Shown here piece by piece: positions 24,758 through 37,000 of a DNA stretch of 64,000 nt. The DNA comes from Mytilus californianus (taxonomy: Eukaryota > Mollusca > Bivalvia > Mytilida > Mytilidae), in assembly GCF_021869535.1 (NCBI RefSeq), contig NW_026262668.1, positions 11,144,348 through 11,208,347 on the forward strand, in the 5' to 3' direction. A program made the translations under genes and the position numbers. Positions within the stretch are counted from its first letter, which is position 1; every line of letters begins with the position of its first letter. The notes below the pieces were generated by a model. The model was given only the letters and a program-made list of their open reading frames with translations, ran no database searches and was not told where the DNA came from.

Positions 24758-24883
24758 TTTTATGTAGTTAAATCTGTGACTGTTGCATACGCTAACTTTA
24801 TGGACGACAAAATATTGCCACAGGCAGTGCAAAAGATTGAAAGTGTGAAGTTGTAAATCCTATGGCGTCGTCCACTTTGAAAG

Positions 24884-24898
24884 GTTGCTCTTGGAAAC
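24884..24898. promoter_or_regulatory. X-box-like (RFX) site
   Basis: GTTGCT-CTT-GGAAAC matches the RFX consensus GTNRCC-N(0-3)-RGYAAC with one mismatch per half-site. It lies 127 bp upstream of the tektin-like ATG, a typical distance for ciliary genes. Another RGYAAC half-site (GGCAAC) follows at about 24908. Confidence 0.35.
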
Positions 24899-24911
24899 AA
24901 ACTTCAAGGCA

Positions 24912-24936
24912 ACTTCCGGTTGTCCGTAACTTCCGG
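24912..24936. promoter_or_regulatory. Pair of ETS-type ACTTCCGG boxes
   Basis: Two identical 8-mers, 17 bp apart, both match the GABP/ETS core (CCGGAAGT on the other strand). Such sites are common in CpG-type bidirectional promoters. Confidence 0.45.
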
Positions 24937-25402
24937 ATAAACCATTTTGCTTTTGATTCGTTAAAATTAGATTATAAAACTCATATATTAGACTTAAATT
25001 TGATAAATACATCATACAATAATTTTAAGGTCTTTCAGAAACATAGACAAGAAATAATCAAAGTTTTCTTATTTATACCAAAAGGGGAACAGTAGAGGGT
25101 AACTGAAAGCTAAGAAAAAATAAATGTATATTTTTTCCTCAATGTCTATTTCGGTAACTTCTTGCTTTTTTATTTACAATCTGGAAATTTGTCACCAGTT
25201 GAACAGAAGAAAATAATAAAACAAATGTTTGAACGTTTTTGAAAATGACCTTCACCTTGGATTCCTAAATAAAAGTTCCGCAGTGAAAGTGACGTAGGGG
25301 CACTTGTTCATCAAAGGAGGTACCCGGAAAAGGTGATCCACTAGAGCTTCATGACTAAATTATGTCCCCAGATGAAAAATATTAATGACAGGCCTCGTCG
25401 AA

Positions 25403-28033
25403 ATGGCTTCCGTTCCGCCATGGAAGCTCGGTCTATCAAATTTAAATGGAGATTTTGAGGAGTTTAATGAAATAGATAAAAACCATTCCGACAGCAACAC
25501 TCACATGAACGAAATGCTTGACATTCCAACCTGGAAACGAGAATTGATGTCAAAGAAAACTAAAAATGTGATACACGAAAGTAAGAAAACTTGTGTTTTT
25601 GATTCTTCTTCCATCTCGCCGCTTATTGACACAAATAGTAATGGTATTAAATCCCCATACGAACCTTCAAAGCCTGAGGAAAAGGTTAATAATGTCTATC
25701 CTGTAAAATCGGATACAAGTACTAGTAGTGTGATTTCCTCCAACTCTAAAATGAGCACAAACACTAAATCTTATGAGGAAAAGGATTATAAGGATGAACC
25801 AATAAGAAATAGTATTGAAATATCACATCTGAAACACGTTCATAGTAATCCATTTTTTGAGAGACTCGGAGTTGATCATCCTCATGGCCATATATATAAT
25901 GACAGTTTTCAAAGTGACATGACAAATGGAATTACAGGTGATGACAATGATATGAATGAAGAATATGCTCCAAATTCAGGTTTTGTTGATAAATTGCGTT
26001 TAAAATTTTCCAAATTAAGAGAGAAGTCTGAGAAGGGTTTCAAATCATCGCGACGGTTTGCCAGTTTAGAGAGTTTGGTTGATGTTGGAAAATCGAAACA
26101 TGATGTAAAATCAGCATTTGATAAAACTGGTGATAAAAATCAAAGGCAGTATGAAAGAGTTCAAAAAACAACCGACTATAATATTAAAACTAAACTGAGG
26201 AGTGCTCCTCAACCTCCAGTGAATCGGCCACGGGTATCAAGTACAGGGTCATCAACAAATGATGTTGCAAGTTCAAAAAATGATCAACATGTGTCATCAG
26301 ATTTTATGAAAGGAAGGGATGATATTGTTATTATTGAGCATGAAGTGCAAGATAAACCTACAACGGTAAAAAAAAGTAAAGAGATTCCGGAAGCTGGTAG
26401 TGTACATTCCCTCAAAGACGGGAAAGCAAAAACTGACTTGCCCAAACCTAATACTGTGATTACATTCAGGTCTCTGTTTGAGAAAAGAGTGTTGAATACT
26501 CCAAAACTGCCAGATTTTTATGCATCAAAATTTAATTTACCAAAAGGAAAACTGCCACCTAAACCAGCTGTCCCTCCACGAAGGATCTCTCAATCAGCAA
26601 TTGAAACAGCATCAAAAGAAGAAAATGAATCCATTCCTAATGAAAAAATAGAAAGTGAAAGAGAAAAAGATATTTCTACCAAAAAATCTTCAGACATGAT
26701 TGAGCCAACTCCTGCACAAACTGTGAAAGACTTATCTCAGTTGTTTAAACAAAAGCCAGATCGCCCATTTGAGTCTCCTAAAACAAAAAGAAGGTCTCCA
26801 GAAAAGAAAGCAATATTTGATTCAAGTATTATTACTCCAGTTAGAAATGAAGTCAAACAAGATGATATAATAATATCAAAAGAAGATAAGAAAGATTTAT
26901 CTCCAAGATTGGGTACCATTGATAAGCCTGCTCATCAAAGAAAGAAACCAGAGAGAGTAAATAGGCCAAAAATATCACCCCAATCATCTGTGGAAGAGAA
27001 GTCATATCAAATTAATAAGCCTTTTGTATCATCTCAGACTTCATTAGAAGAAGTGAATGTCAAGAAATCAATTAAGGAGGTAAACCTGACTGCTGATGAC
27101 AAAAAACCTGAAGATTCTACAACGTTATTCCCCAAAAGAAAACAAATATTTGATTCATCTTTCATCACAGAAACTGTCTATACACCTGTAGCACCACCAA
27201 GAGTCAAAAGTCAGAAACCAAAGAAACAAGCACCCAGTATAGAGGATGCCGAAAAAATTAAAACAATTTCATCACAATCACAAACAAATACAGACAGTAT
27301 AAAGCTGAAAGACAGAAATGAACAAGAAAAGCCTTTCACACCAAGAAATGTCATGTCTGTTGAAGAAATTAATGAACGAAATAAACAAAAACAGCTGGAA
27401 GCTGAAAAACATTTGCAGAAAATTTCACAGAATTCAGTCAGAGTTGAAAATAACAGACAGATTTCAAATATACCAAAAGATGAAGACAACAAAAATAATG
27501 ATACTCCAACAAGGGGATTGCCATCAGTAATAGCAAAGAGACTTAACAAAACAGACAACAATGTTAATTTAGGAAAAGGAATTATTCCACTTTCTAGTGC
27601 TAAAGACGAAAGTTCTGAAGAAGAAGAGGAACCAAGACTTGTAAAACCAAGTCATCTGCGTTCAACAAAATCATCTTCACCTAATGTGCCAAATAAAAAC
27701 AATGAAGAAAACAGCTCAGAAACTTTGAATTTTAAAAATGTTCTTAAATCATCTAAAAACAATCAAGTGCCACGAACAAACATAGATGATTTAATAGGTG
27801 GAAGAAAGAATAAAAAGCCAGCAGCTGTGTTCGACTCTAGCAATATAGCAGTATCACCGGCCACCAATGGTGTTCCTCCATTAAATCTGTCAGATTTAGT
27901 CAATGATAAACCATTAGGTCACCCATATCAAGAGGGATACATTGCAACTAAGATTGCACCTTGTAATTATGTGTTTGAGGGAGCTGGTGTTAAGTTAAAG
28001 ACCACTCCATTGATGAAAAGAAGAAAGGATAAG
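25403..28033 (+). CDS. TPRN: Taperin-like exon 1 (N-terminal and central region)
   Basis: This is one long exon. I choose the ATG at 25403 (G at -3, G at +4), because MASVPPWK aligns with the phostensin N-terminus. The upstream in-frame ATG at 25385 has T at -3. Counting from 25385, FDSS repeats start at residues 71, 477, 588 and 815, NPF is at 155-157, LPPKPAVPPRR is near 390-400, and an acidic run SSEEEEEP is near 743. Lys, Ser, Asn and Asp dominate, suggesting disorder. The donor AAG|GTGAGT follows the basic KRRKDK at 28033. Confidence 0.85.
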
Positions 28034-31000
28034 GTGAGTGATATAGATTGTTAATGTTAATACAGGTAAAAGATTATTAGATAAGTGACAATTAAAATTG
28101 AGAATGGAAATGGGGAATGTGTCAAAGAGACAACAACCCGACCACAGAACAGACAACAGCAGAAGGCCACCAACAGGTCTTCAATGCAGCGAGAAATTCC
28201 CGCACCCGGAGGCGTCCTTCAGCTGGCCCCTAAACAAATGTATATACTAGTTCAGTGATAATGAACGCCATACTAAACTCCAAATTGTACACAAGAAACT
28301 AAAATTAAAAATAATACAAGACTAACAAAGGCTAGAGGCTCCTGACATGGGACAGGCGCAAAAATGCGGTGGGGTTAAACATGTTTATGAGATCTCAACC
28401 CTCCCCCTATACCTCTAGCCAATGTAGAAAAGTAAACGCAATTGTCTTAATTTGAGACCTTAACCAACAAAATAGACTCTTAGATCAGTACATGTACGTA
28501 TTATAACACTAAAACCCAAACATTTGTAAGCCAGGAGTGTGATAGTTACGTAGAATGGTTAGAAGCTACATGACTAAATATGAGCTATGTAAAGGTGAAT
28601 GAATAGTTGTGACCAATATTATTAGCTGTATAAAGTGGTATATTAAAGTGGTGAATGTTTTAGCAATAACAGTACTTCTCCTCTCTTTTGGACTTGCCAC
28701 GGCCTCAAATGATGAGTTCCTGAACTAGCCTTCAAAAAAATTTAGTGAAAACTCTGGGAGATGTGTTATGATTGCCAATTAAGACAACTATCAACCAGAG
28801 ATTAAAAGATTAGGATGTATATTGTAAACAGGTATAGATCACAGTATAACATACTGCCTTCAATAATGAGCAAACACATGCTGTATGTGCATGGTATTAT
28901 GTATAGTAAGCTATACAGCAATAAGAGACCCCAGCATGACCATGATGACAAAATGTGAAACAATTTAAAATAAAAAGTCCTTATTTATGCTAAAATAATA
29001 TTAAAAAACGAAAAACAAATTTATATAACATACAACAGCAAATCACAAACACTGAATAATCCAAGGTTCTCAATTCTGATTCCAGTACTCGTCCAACTTC
29101 TTTATAATATTACTATTAGAAGAAAAAATGTTTTGAAACCAATAGGACCAATACTTTTCATCATGATGGGACTAAATTTGCTTAAAATGCCAAAATAGGC
29201 AATATTGAATAAAGGTCTTCATTTACAAAGGTGTAACATTCCTATTTCTTTTTTAATGTCCTTAGCCATTATTTAATTATGAACTGTACTCGATTGTGTA
29301 TATTACATACTTTATCATGAGACTGTAGTATTTATCAACATGCTTTGACCATCAATAGTATATTGACATCACAAAGTAATTTAATCCCTCTTGTTAGTGG
29401 GCTTTTAATTATTCATGTCTAGATTCTATAAAGTGTCTCCTTTTGTGTTGTAAAAGGCTTATTATTTTATTATGTATACAGAAATCATTTACACAAATTA
29501 CAATACATTCAATGGCTAGGAGTACATGTGTACAATTTATATACATGTACTATAGTTACATGTACATGTAGTACAATGTATTGTTTGCATAAAAACATTT
29601 TTCCACATGTACTAAGGTAATCATATTTCCAAATAATGTACAGATGTGCATTATGTAGATTTCAAATTTTAAAGAAGTATAAAAAAAAAAGAAGGGAAAG
29701 AGAAATGAGTCATATGTATTTGTGAAATTATTGATCATCTGTAGAAATGAGAGAAAAAACCAAGATTTGATATATATGATTATGATGGTTGTGTTTGTTA
29801 GGGAGAGACGATTGACCGTGGTTTCAATGTATGTCATTATCATGTACATGTAGTTTAGTAATTAATATTTCAGTCAGGTTTATGTTTTATTTTTCAACAT
29901 TATTTAGAATCAGTTACAGTCCCAATTTGGATGGTAATTTATTGCTTCTCTAAATAAACCAACTAATCAAAATCTCTATTGCATATGAGTTTGGGTAAGA
30001 TTGTCAAAATACACCTTCATTGCAAGCAGTTTTCCCACTAATGTCCAGTGGCAAACATTCTTGTGTAGTTTTTATAAGATAAGAAAGGTTTGAAAGGGAG
30101 GACAGAGCTGATAGCCATTTGGACGTTTGGGAATTTGTATAAAAAAATACATCCCGTAATATGCAGTTCTCCACTTACTTCCTGTACTAAGGTACACATG
30201 TAATTTGTAATCATATCTAGCAGGGCTAAGTAAATAGTGGTATTTTTATAAGATTTATGATGGTATTCAATAATAACTGATTTACTAAATATTTAATCAT
30301 GGAACATAATGCGCTGAACAAATTGCAATATTAATCAATTTTGCCAATATCAATGGTTGTACACCCTATATAAATATGGTGCCCATTTAGAAAGGATGTG
30401 ATCTGGAATATACACTGTGTCTTACAAAGTAGTCTGGTATAAATTATATAATATGTACAAAAATAAGGTCATCTTTAGCATGTTTAGTTTCATATGCTTT
30501 TCTTAGGTAAATATAAGGTTTGTTGACCTTGATAAAAGTCCACTTATCTGATAATTACTGAGATTGTCAGTTAAGACTTTGAAACATCAATGTGATAAAT
30601 ATAAATTGTATTTTTAGAAAATCATCTTATTCCTGGATTAGCCCAATAAGAGGGTACTACATCATGTACATCATGTACATGTAATACTATAAAGATGTCC
30701 ATGTGCAAATAAGAATTGAACTTGTGTCATAACCAGAGATCAAAGAATGAGGATGTACAACCCATTACATTTGTACACCTCACAACAAAGTTAAGGAATT
30801 TTAAACAATAGGGTCACCATGACCTATATTTTGTGTTCACATGATTTGCATCTATTTCTCTAAATTGTAAGGGTGCAGACTTTGAATCAAGAATGCCCTA
30901 TCTGTATGACCTTTTCAAACACATGGAAACATGTTGAACAACATGTCTTATGTTTCACATAGATGTATCAGTAGGTTGAGCTTAAATTTCAATTATTAAA

Positions 31001-34000
31001 AATATTGAATATATTGAAGACAGTCATTTCATATAAACATTATAAACATGATTGATGATAAACATGATAAAAATAAGTTGTGAACTTCCCCAAATCTGAA
31101 TTATAAAAAAGTAAATAGAAATAATCTAATGAGAACATTGTAATGAAGGAATATATTTATATTGAAACTGGAACTTGTTAAAGGTTAGATAAATACCCCA
31201 GTGCCCATATCTCCTTTTATATTCATGTGCTTACATAGATGTAATTTGAATTTTGCCAAAACATTGTGATATGACATAATGTTATCGCTGTACCCAAATT
31301 AATCTTTATTAGTGTATTTGTTTTCTAAAAATTAGGTTTGGAAGTTGTAATGTTTGTTCAGAAATTTAAAAGTTATTGTTCAGTAAAAAATTACAGGTTT
31401 CATTGTAAAAACAAAACAGTAATGTTTTTTTTAAAGTTAAGTAATAGAGGTCATGTTATATCCGATACATTATCAAAGTAAGGTTACACCCTCAATATAC
31501 ATGTACATGTATGAATTAACAGGAAGGACTTTACAAGTAGTCCACTTTGTACAGGGGTATCTTACCATGATAATACCTATTTTACTGTTAGTTATTAACT
31601 CAATATACACATGATTACCATATTTACTTAATATTGATAAAACCCCTTTGATTTGTAACTGTAGTTGGCAAATTTTTAAGGCCATACATTGATTGCTATG
31701 AAATTCAATAATTTCATATGTCAAAAATTTACCAGTTATATACACAGATATATTTTAAATATATAACTTACACAAAGTTAAATGAGGGTGACAGTAAGGG
31801 ATACTGTGTACATGTAGGATAGCTTGTAAGATCGAGATGTCTTCCCAAGAAAATATATATAAAATTAAGAAATTAAAAGAAAGAAAAAAAGGGAAGGTGG
31901 GCATAATTATAAATGAGGTGTAATACCTTTTTGTCCTAAAATTAAAATTTATTTATTTGTTGATCTTTTGAGTTGATCCTTTGAGATGCCTAAGAGAGGA
32001 ATTTGTCTAATGAATGACCCATGCACTGCTTTGAACACTGTTACTCAAAAAAGTTAAGGGGGCCAATAGGTATGACTGAATACCAAGTAATTTACTATGA
32101 TCTGATCTGAAAGAAATTTTGATGTTCAAATTTTAAGCTTTTATTAAAATTAATCAGTCTGATAAACATTTCCCTATTTGGTCATCTTCGTGTATAAAAT
32201 TCTCATTTCAATGGGCTAGGGCCATAATTTATAAAAGGTAGGAAAAAAACCTAGTTGGTTGCCATTTGACATTTTCATTGTCCTCCAAATCTTTAAAACA
32301 CAGATGTTGCTGATATCAAACTAAATAAAGAGTGTTAGCACCAATTTGATCATTAATTTTTTTCAGGCAACAGCCATTTTCAAAAAGTTCTTACTAGTAA
32401 TTTTTACTAGAATTTGCAGTTTTTATCATACGCCTGTTTATTATACGCCCGTTTACAGGATGTATTTTGGTATATGGTTGTCTGTCTGTCTGTCGTCAAC
32501 ATGTTGGACAATAACTCAAAAACTCTTAAACCAATTTGCATGAAACTTTTGTGAATTGTTTATATATATTGACGTAAGCTCCCTTTGCATTTTCATAAAT
32601 TTCTGATATGACATTAAGGAGTTATGAAACTTTATTCGTTGAAAAAGTGACAGGCTTATCATGCGCTCATGGAGCAGCTCTTTATTATTGCATACTTTGA
32701 AATAGCAATAACATGTAGCTGTATTTGTAAACATGTAGCCTTCTTAAACAATTTGTATAAATACCAAAATTATAATATTGCTCTGCACTGTATTTTTGAA
32801 AGAAATCAGCACAGGAGTAGGTTCACAAAGGATCAATATAGGCCCTTTCATTTTGTGAAATTTTTATTAAGTGGTAATAGTAAACATCTAATGACAGAAT
32901 CTGTAAAGATATCTGACATATACATAACCAACAAGTTCTGAGCTCAGCATTAGAACACTTATGATGACATTATGTCATCATAATTGTGCACTATTATGAA
33001 GAAAATCATACTTATTTTCTAATTTTTAGGCTAAATTTGAACAGTTTTTGCTTGAAATGACATTGGCCACATTGCATGGACCATCATCATTTTTGTTGGA
33101 ATGTGTATCTTGTCCATATACATCTTTGTATATCAAATTTATATTGGTCAAAGGGTGTAGCTAATGTTTTTCAGAAGGAAATAGACCTTACAAGAGCATA
33201 AAAACTGTCTAAAATCCTGTAAAATATCATACTGTTGAAGCTGCCAAAATTGTTAAAAGGAACAGCAGACAGAAAAATGGTCTTTACTAAACTTGCATAT
33301 ATATTTAAGATCATAATGATAGGTTTTTATACAGTCGTATATTGGTACAATGTTGGCGTCGTCGTCCGAAGACACATTGGTTTTCGCACTTTAACTTTAG
33401 TTTGAGTGAATGGATCTCTATGAAATTTTACCATAAGGTTCAATACCACAAAAGGAAGGTGGGGATTGATTTTGGAGGTTATGGTACCAACAGTAAAGGA
33501 ATTGGGGGCCAAAAATAAGCATTTTTGTAACTTCCAGACAGAACTTGTGTGTTAGTGTATGGATCTCTCTGACATTGTACCACAAGGTTCCATATCACAA
33601 AGGGAATGCTAAGATTGATTAAGGGGGTAATTGCCTCAAAATTGTAGGAATTTGGGGCCAAAAAGGGGCCAAAAAAACAAGCATTTTTCTAGTTTCCAGA
33701 CAATAACTTGTGTTCAAGTGTATGGATCTCTCTGAAATTGTACTGCAAGATACCATACCACAAAGGGAAGGCTGGGATTGAGTTTGGGGGTGATGAATCA
33801 TAAGGGGGTTCAAAAAACTGGGGGGGGGGGGGGGGGTTTCCTTTTTTTCTTTAAAATTTTCCATTTTAAATTGGTTATTTCTGATTTATATATAAAAGCA
33901 AATAATAATGATATGGTTTCAATAGGTAAATTGGGGGCCTTGGTGGCCGAGTGGTCTAAGTAGTTACTACTGTAATCACTAGCCAGTCAACACTGAGGTT

Positions 34001-37000
34001 GTGAGTTCGAACCCCGCTCGTGCAGGTGCACTCGACTCCAATCTTAATTGACTAGGATTGTCAGTTTTCCTATCGAAGGTTGGTGGTTTTCTCCGGGCAC
34101 ACCGGCTTCCTCCACCAGTAAAAACTGGCCGCCACGAAATAGCCCAAAAGCGGTGCTTAAAAGTGGCGTTAAAACACCAAAAATCAAATCAAAGCAAATC
34201 AATAGGTAAATTAAAAAATTTTAAGTTCTTAGACGGTAAACTACATTCATTCTGTGTCAGAAACCTATGCTGTGTCAAATATTTAATCACAATCCAAATT
34301 CAGAGCTGTATCAAGCTTCAATGTTGTGTCCATACTTGCCCCAACTGTTCAGGGTTTGACCTCTGCGGTCGTATCAAGCTGCGCCCAGCGGAGCATTTTA
34401 TTGTATATGATATTACACAAAGTTCAGTTTTTAAGGCCAAATTAAGGCATTGGTGGCCCTACTTCTTTGGAGTACTTGTTAAAAATAAACATGAATGAGA
34501 AGGACTATCCCAATATTTTTAACTGATCAAATTTCTATTTGTTGTAAATTAAGATTATGTATATATTGTAAATTAAGATAGGATAGGTGTCAATATGTTG
34601 TCTTTCAGAAACAAATTAATTCTAAAAGTATGTTATCCAGCCTCTAAAATGTACCTCCAGGTGCAGTATTTTCTCGCTGCGTAGAAGACCCATTAGTGGC
34701 CTTCGGCTGTTATCTGCTCTTTGGTCAGGTTGTTGTCTCTTTGACATATTCTCCATTTCCATTCTCAATTTTAAGTTCTACTACTAAGAAATAATCTTTT
34801 TTTTTTGGCACTGTGAGTAAAACAAATTCAGGACATATATTTGCGTTTCCTTTCTGTAGAATCACTCGAATGAAGAGAGATAGTAGATTTAATGTTATGT
34901 TCAGGAATACAAAAAAATGTGTATGTACATAAGTTATGTAGATAAATCTGAAATTGAAGAAGGGAAATAACTCAATGATTATCATTAAAATGTGCAAATT
35001 TTTAAATTAGGCAACATGACTTGTAATGAAAAATTGGTAGTTTTATTCTTTATCAATATATGTTTTCTTTTTCAATCGTTTAAATTTATAACATATTTTT
35101 TTTAATTGTCTGATTTATTAACAAACAGTTACTGAAATAGGATTGTCAAAAAATTTTTTATTGAAAAGTTGATATTTTTATACGACCGCAAAAATTAAAA
35201 AATTTTTGGTCTATATTGGTATGACGTCGGCCGAAGACACATTGGTTTTTGCACTCTAACTTTAGTTTAAGTGAATTGATCTCCATGAAATTTTACCATA
35301 AGGTTCAATACCACAAAAGGAAGGTTGGGATTGATTTTGGGGGTTATGGTACCAACAGTTAAGGAAAAAGGGGCCAAAAAGGGGCCAAAAATAAGCATTT
35401 TTATAACTTCCAGACATAACTTGTGTGTTAGTGTATGGATCTCTCTGACATTGTACCACAAGGTTCCATATCACAAAGGGAATGCTGGGATTGATTTTGG
35501 GGGTAATTGCCGCAAACTTTTAGGAATTAGGGGCCAAAAAAGGGGCAAAAAACAAGCATTTTTCTAGTTTCATGATAATAACTTGTGTGTAAGTATATGG
35601 ATTTTTCTGAAATTGAACTACAAGGTTCCATATCACAAAGGGAAAGCTGGAATTGAGTTTGGGGGTAATTGCTCAAAACGTTTAGGAATAAGGGGCCAAA
35701 AAGGGACCAAAAATAGCATTTTTCTAGTTTCCAGACAATAACTTGTGTTCAAGTGTATGGATCTCTCTGAAATTGTACTGCAAGGTACCATACCACAAAG
35801 GGAAGGCTGGGATTGATTTTGGGGGTAATTGCCTCAAAATTTTAGGAATTAGGGGCCAAAAAGGGGCAAAAAACAAGCATTTTTCTAGTTTCAGGACAAT
35901 AACTTGTGTGTAAGTGTATGGATCTTTATGAAATTGTACTACAAGGTTCCATATCACAAAAGGAAAGCTGGGTTTGAGTTTGGGGGTAATTGCCCTAAAC
36001 GTTTAGGAATTTTGGGCCAAAAAGGGGCCTAAAAACAAGCATTTTTCTAGTTTCCAGACATAATAACTTGTGTTCAAGTGTATGGATCTCTCTGAAATTG
36101 TACTGCAAGGTACCATACCACAAAGGGAAGGCTGGGATTGAGTTTGGGGGTGATGAATTATAAGGGGGTTCAAAAAATTTAGTGAAGGGATTTTTTTTTC
36201 TTTAAAATTTTCCATTTTAAAGTGGTTATTTCTGATTTATATATAAAAGCAAATTATAATGATATGGTTTGAATAGGTAAATTAAAAAATTTTAAGTTCT
36301 TAGACCACATTCATTCTGTGTCAGAAACCTATGCTGTGTCAAATATTTAATCACAATCCAAATTCAGTGCTGTATCAAGCTTGAATGTTGTGTCCATACT
36401 TGCCCCAACTGTTCAGGGTTCGACCTCTGCGGTCATATCAAGCTGCGCCCCAGCAGAGCATTTTATTTACTTTATATTTGTTTTACGGAACTGTTTGTTT
36501 GTAATTATTCCTGCACTGTTTGTTAGTCCTTTTAATCACTATATTGATATTATTCAATTTTGAAGAGGTATTTTTAAAACACTATTTCCTTCTAAAAATT
36601 AATATGATTTTAAAAAAAATTAATTAAGATTGAAGTTAAATATGTAATCCATGCTGTTAAAATACACAGTAGAAACTGATTTACATAAATAAGTAATTGA
36701 TTTTTTGTATTCAGTCATGTCAGTCAATACAATGTTCATTTAAAATCAGTAAATATTAGCAACAATTATATATAATTTATGTTTTGTCAAGTTTACATGA
36801 CCATATGTTGTTCTATGATAAACATCAGTGGGCAAGATAAAGGAATTGATTTATGAAATAAAAAACACAGAAATATACATTATGAATTTAAATTCAGGTT
36901 TAAAAATTTTTGAATGAAGTTTTTTATTTATTGGTTAGTATGTATTTTTTACCGATTTTTTTCTTAAAAGTTTTGTTGATGGTATTAGGTTGTATTTGTG

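Larger units (their letters stand above)
24758..25402. promoter_or_regulatory. Divergent (bidirectional) promoter region
   Basis: 645 bp separate the start codons of the minus-strand tektin-like gene and the plus-strand taperin-like gene. The segment is richer in CpG than its surroundings and lacks the interspersed repeats that fill the introns. It holds two ACTTCCGG (ETS-type) boxes at 24912-24919 and 24929-24936, an X-box-like site at 24884-24898 and TGACGTAG (CRE-like) at 25290-25297. No clear TATA box is placed for either gene. Confidence 0.6.

Noticed and set aside
24758-24832. Upstream extension of the tektin-like protein
   Set aside because: The open frame continues upstream but contains no ATG. 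The first in-frame ATG is at 24757.
24862-25095. 77-codon ORF in the divergent promoter
   Set aside because: It overlaps the X-box and ETS sites, has no recognisable motif and no splice continuation.
27211-27561. Minus-strand 116-codon ORF inside exon 1 of the taperin-like gene
   Set aside because: It is the antisense shadow of a Lys/Ser-rich coding exon.
33820-33836. Run of 17 G as a functional quadruplex
   Set aside because: It is absent from the sister element copy and is most simply a homopolymer expansion; its length may also be assembly-sensitive.
33933-34020. tRNA-Leu gene
   Set aside because: Boxes A and B are good, but the acceptor stem has no pairing partner and the sequence continues into a SINE body with a tail and target-site duplication.
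34058-34498. 146-codon plus-strand ORF
   Set aside because: It runs from the SINE into the 3' part of the ATACGACCGCA element. Its composition and context are those of repeats.
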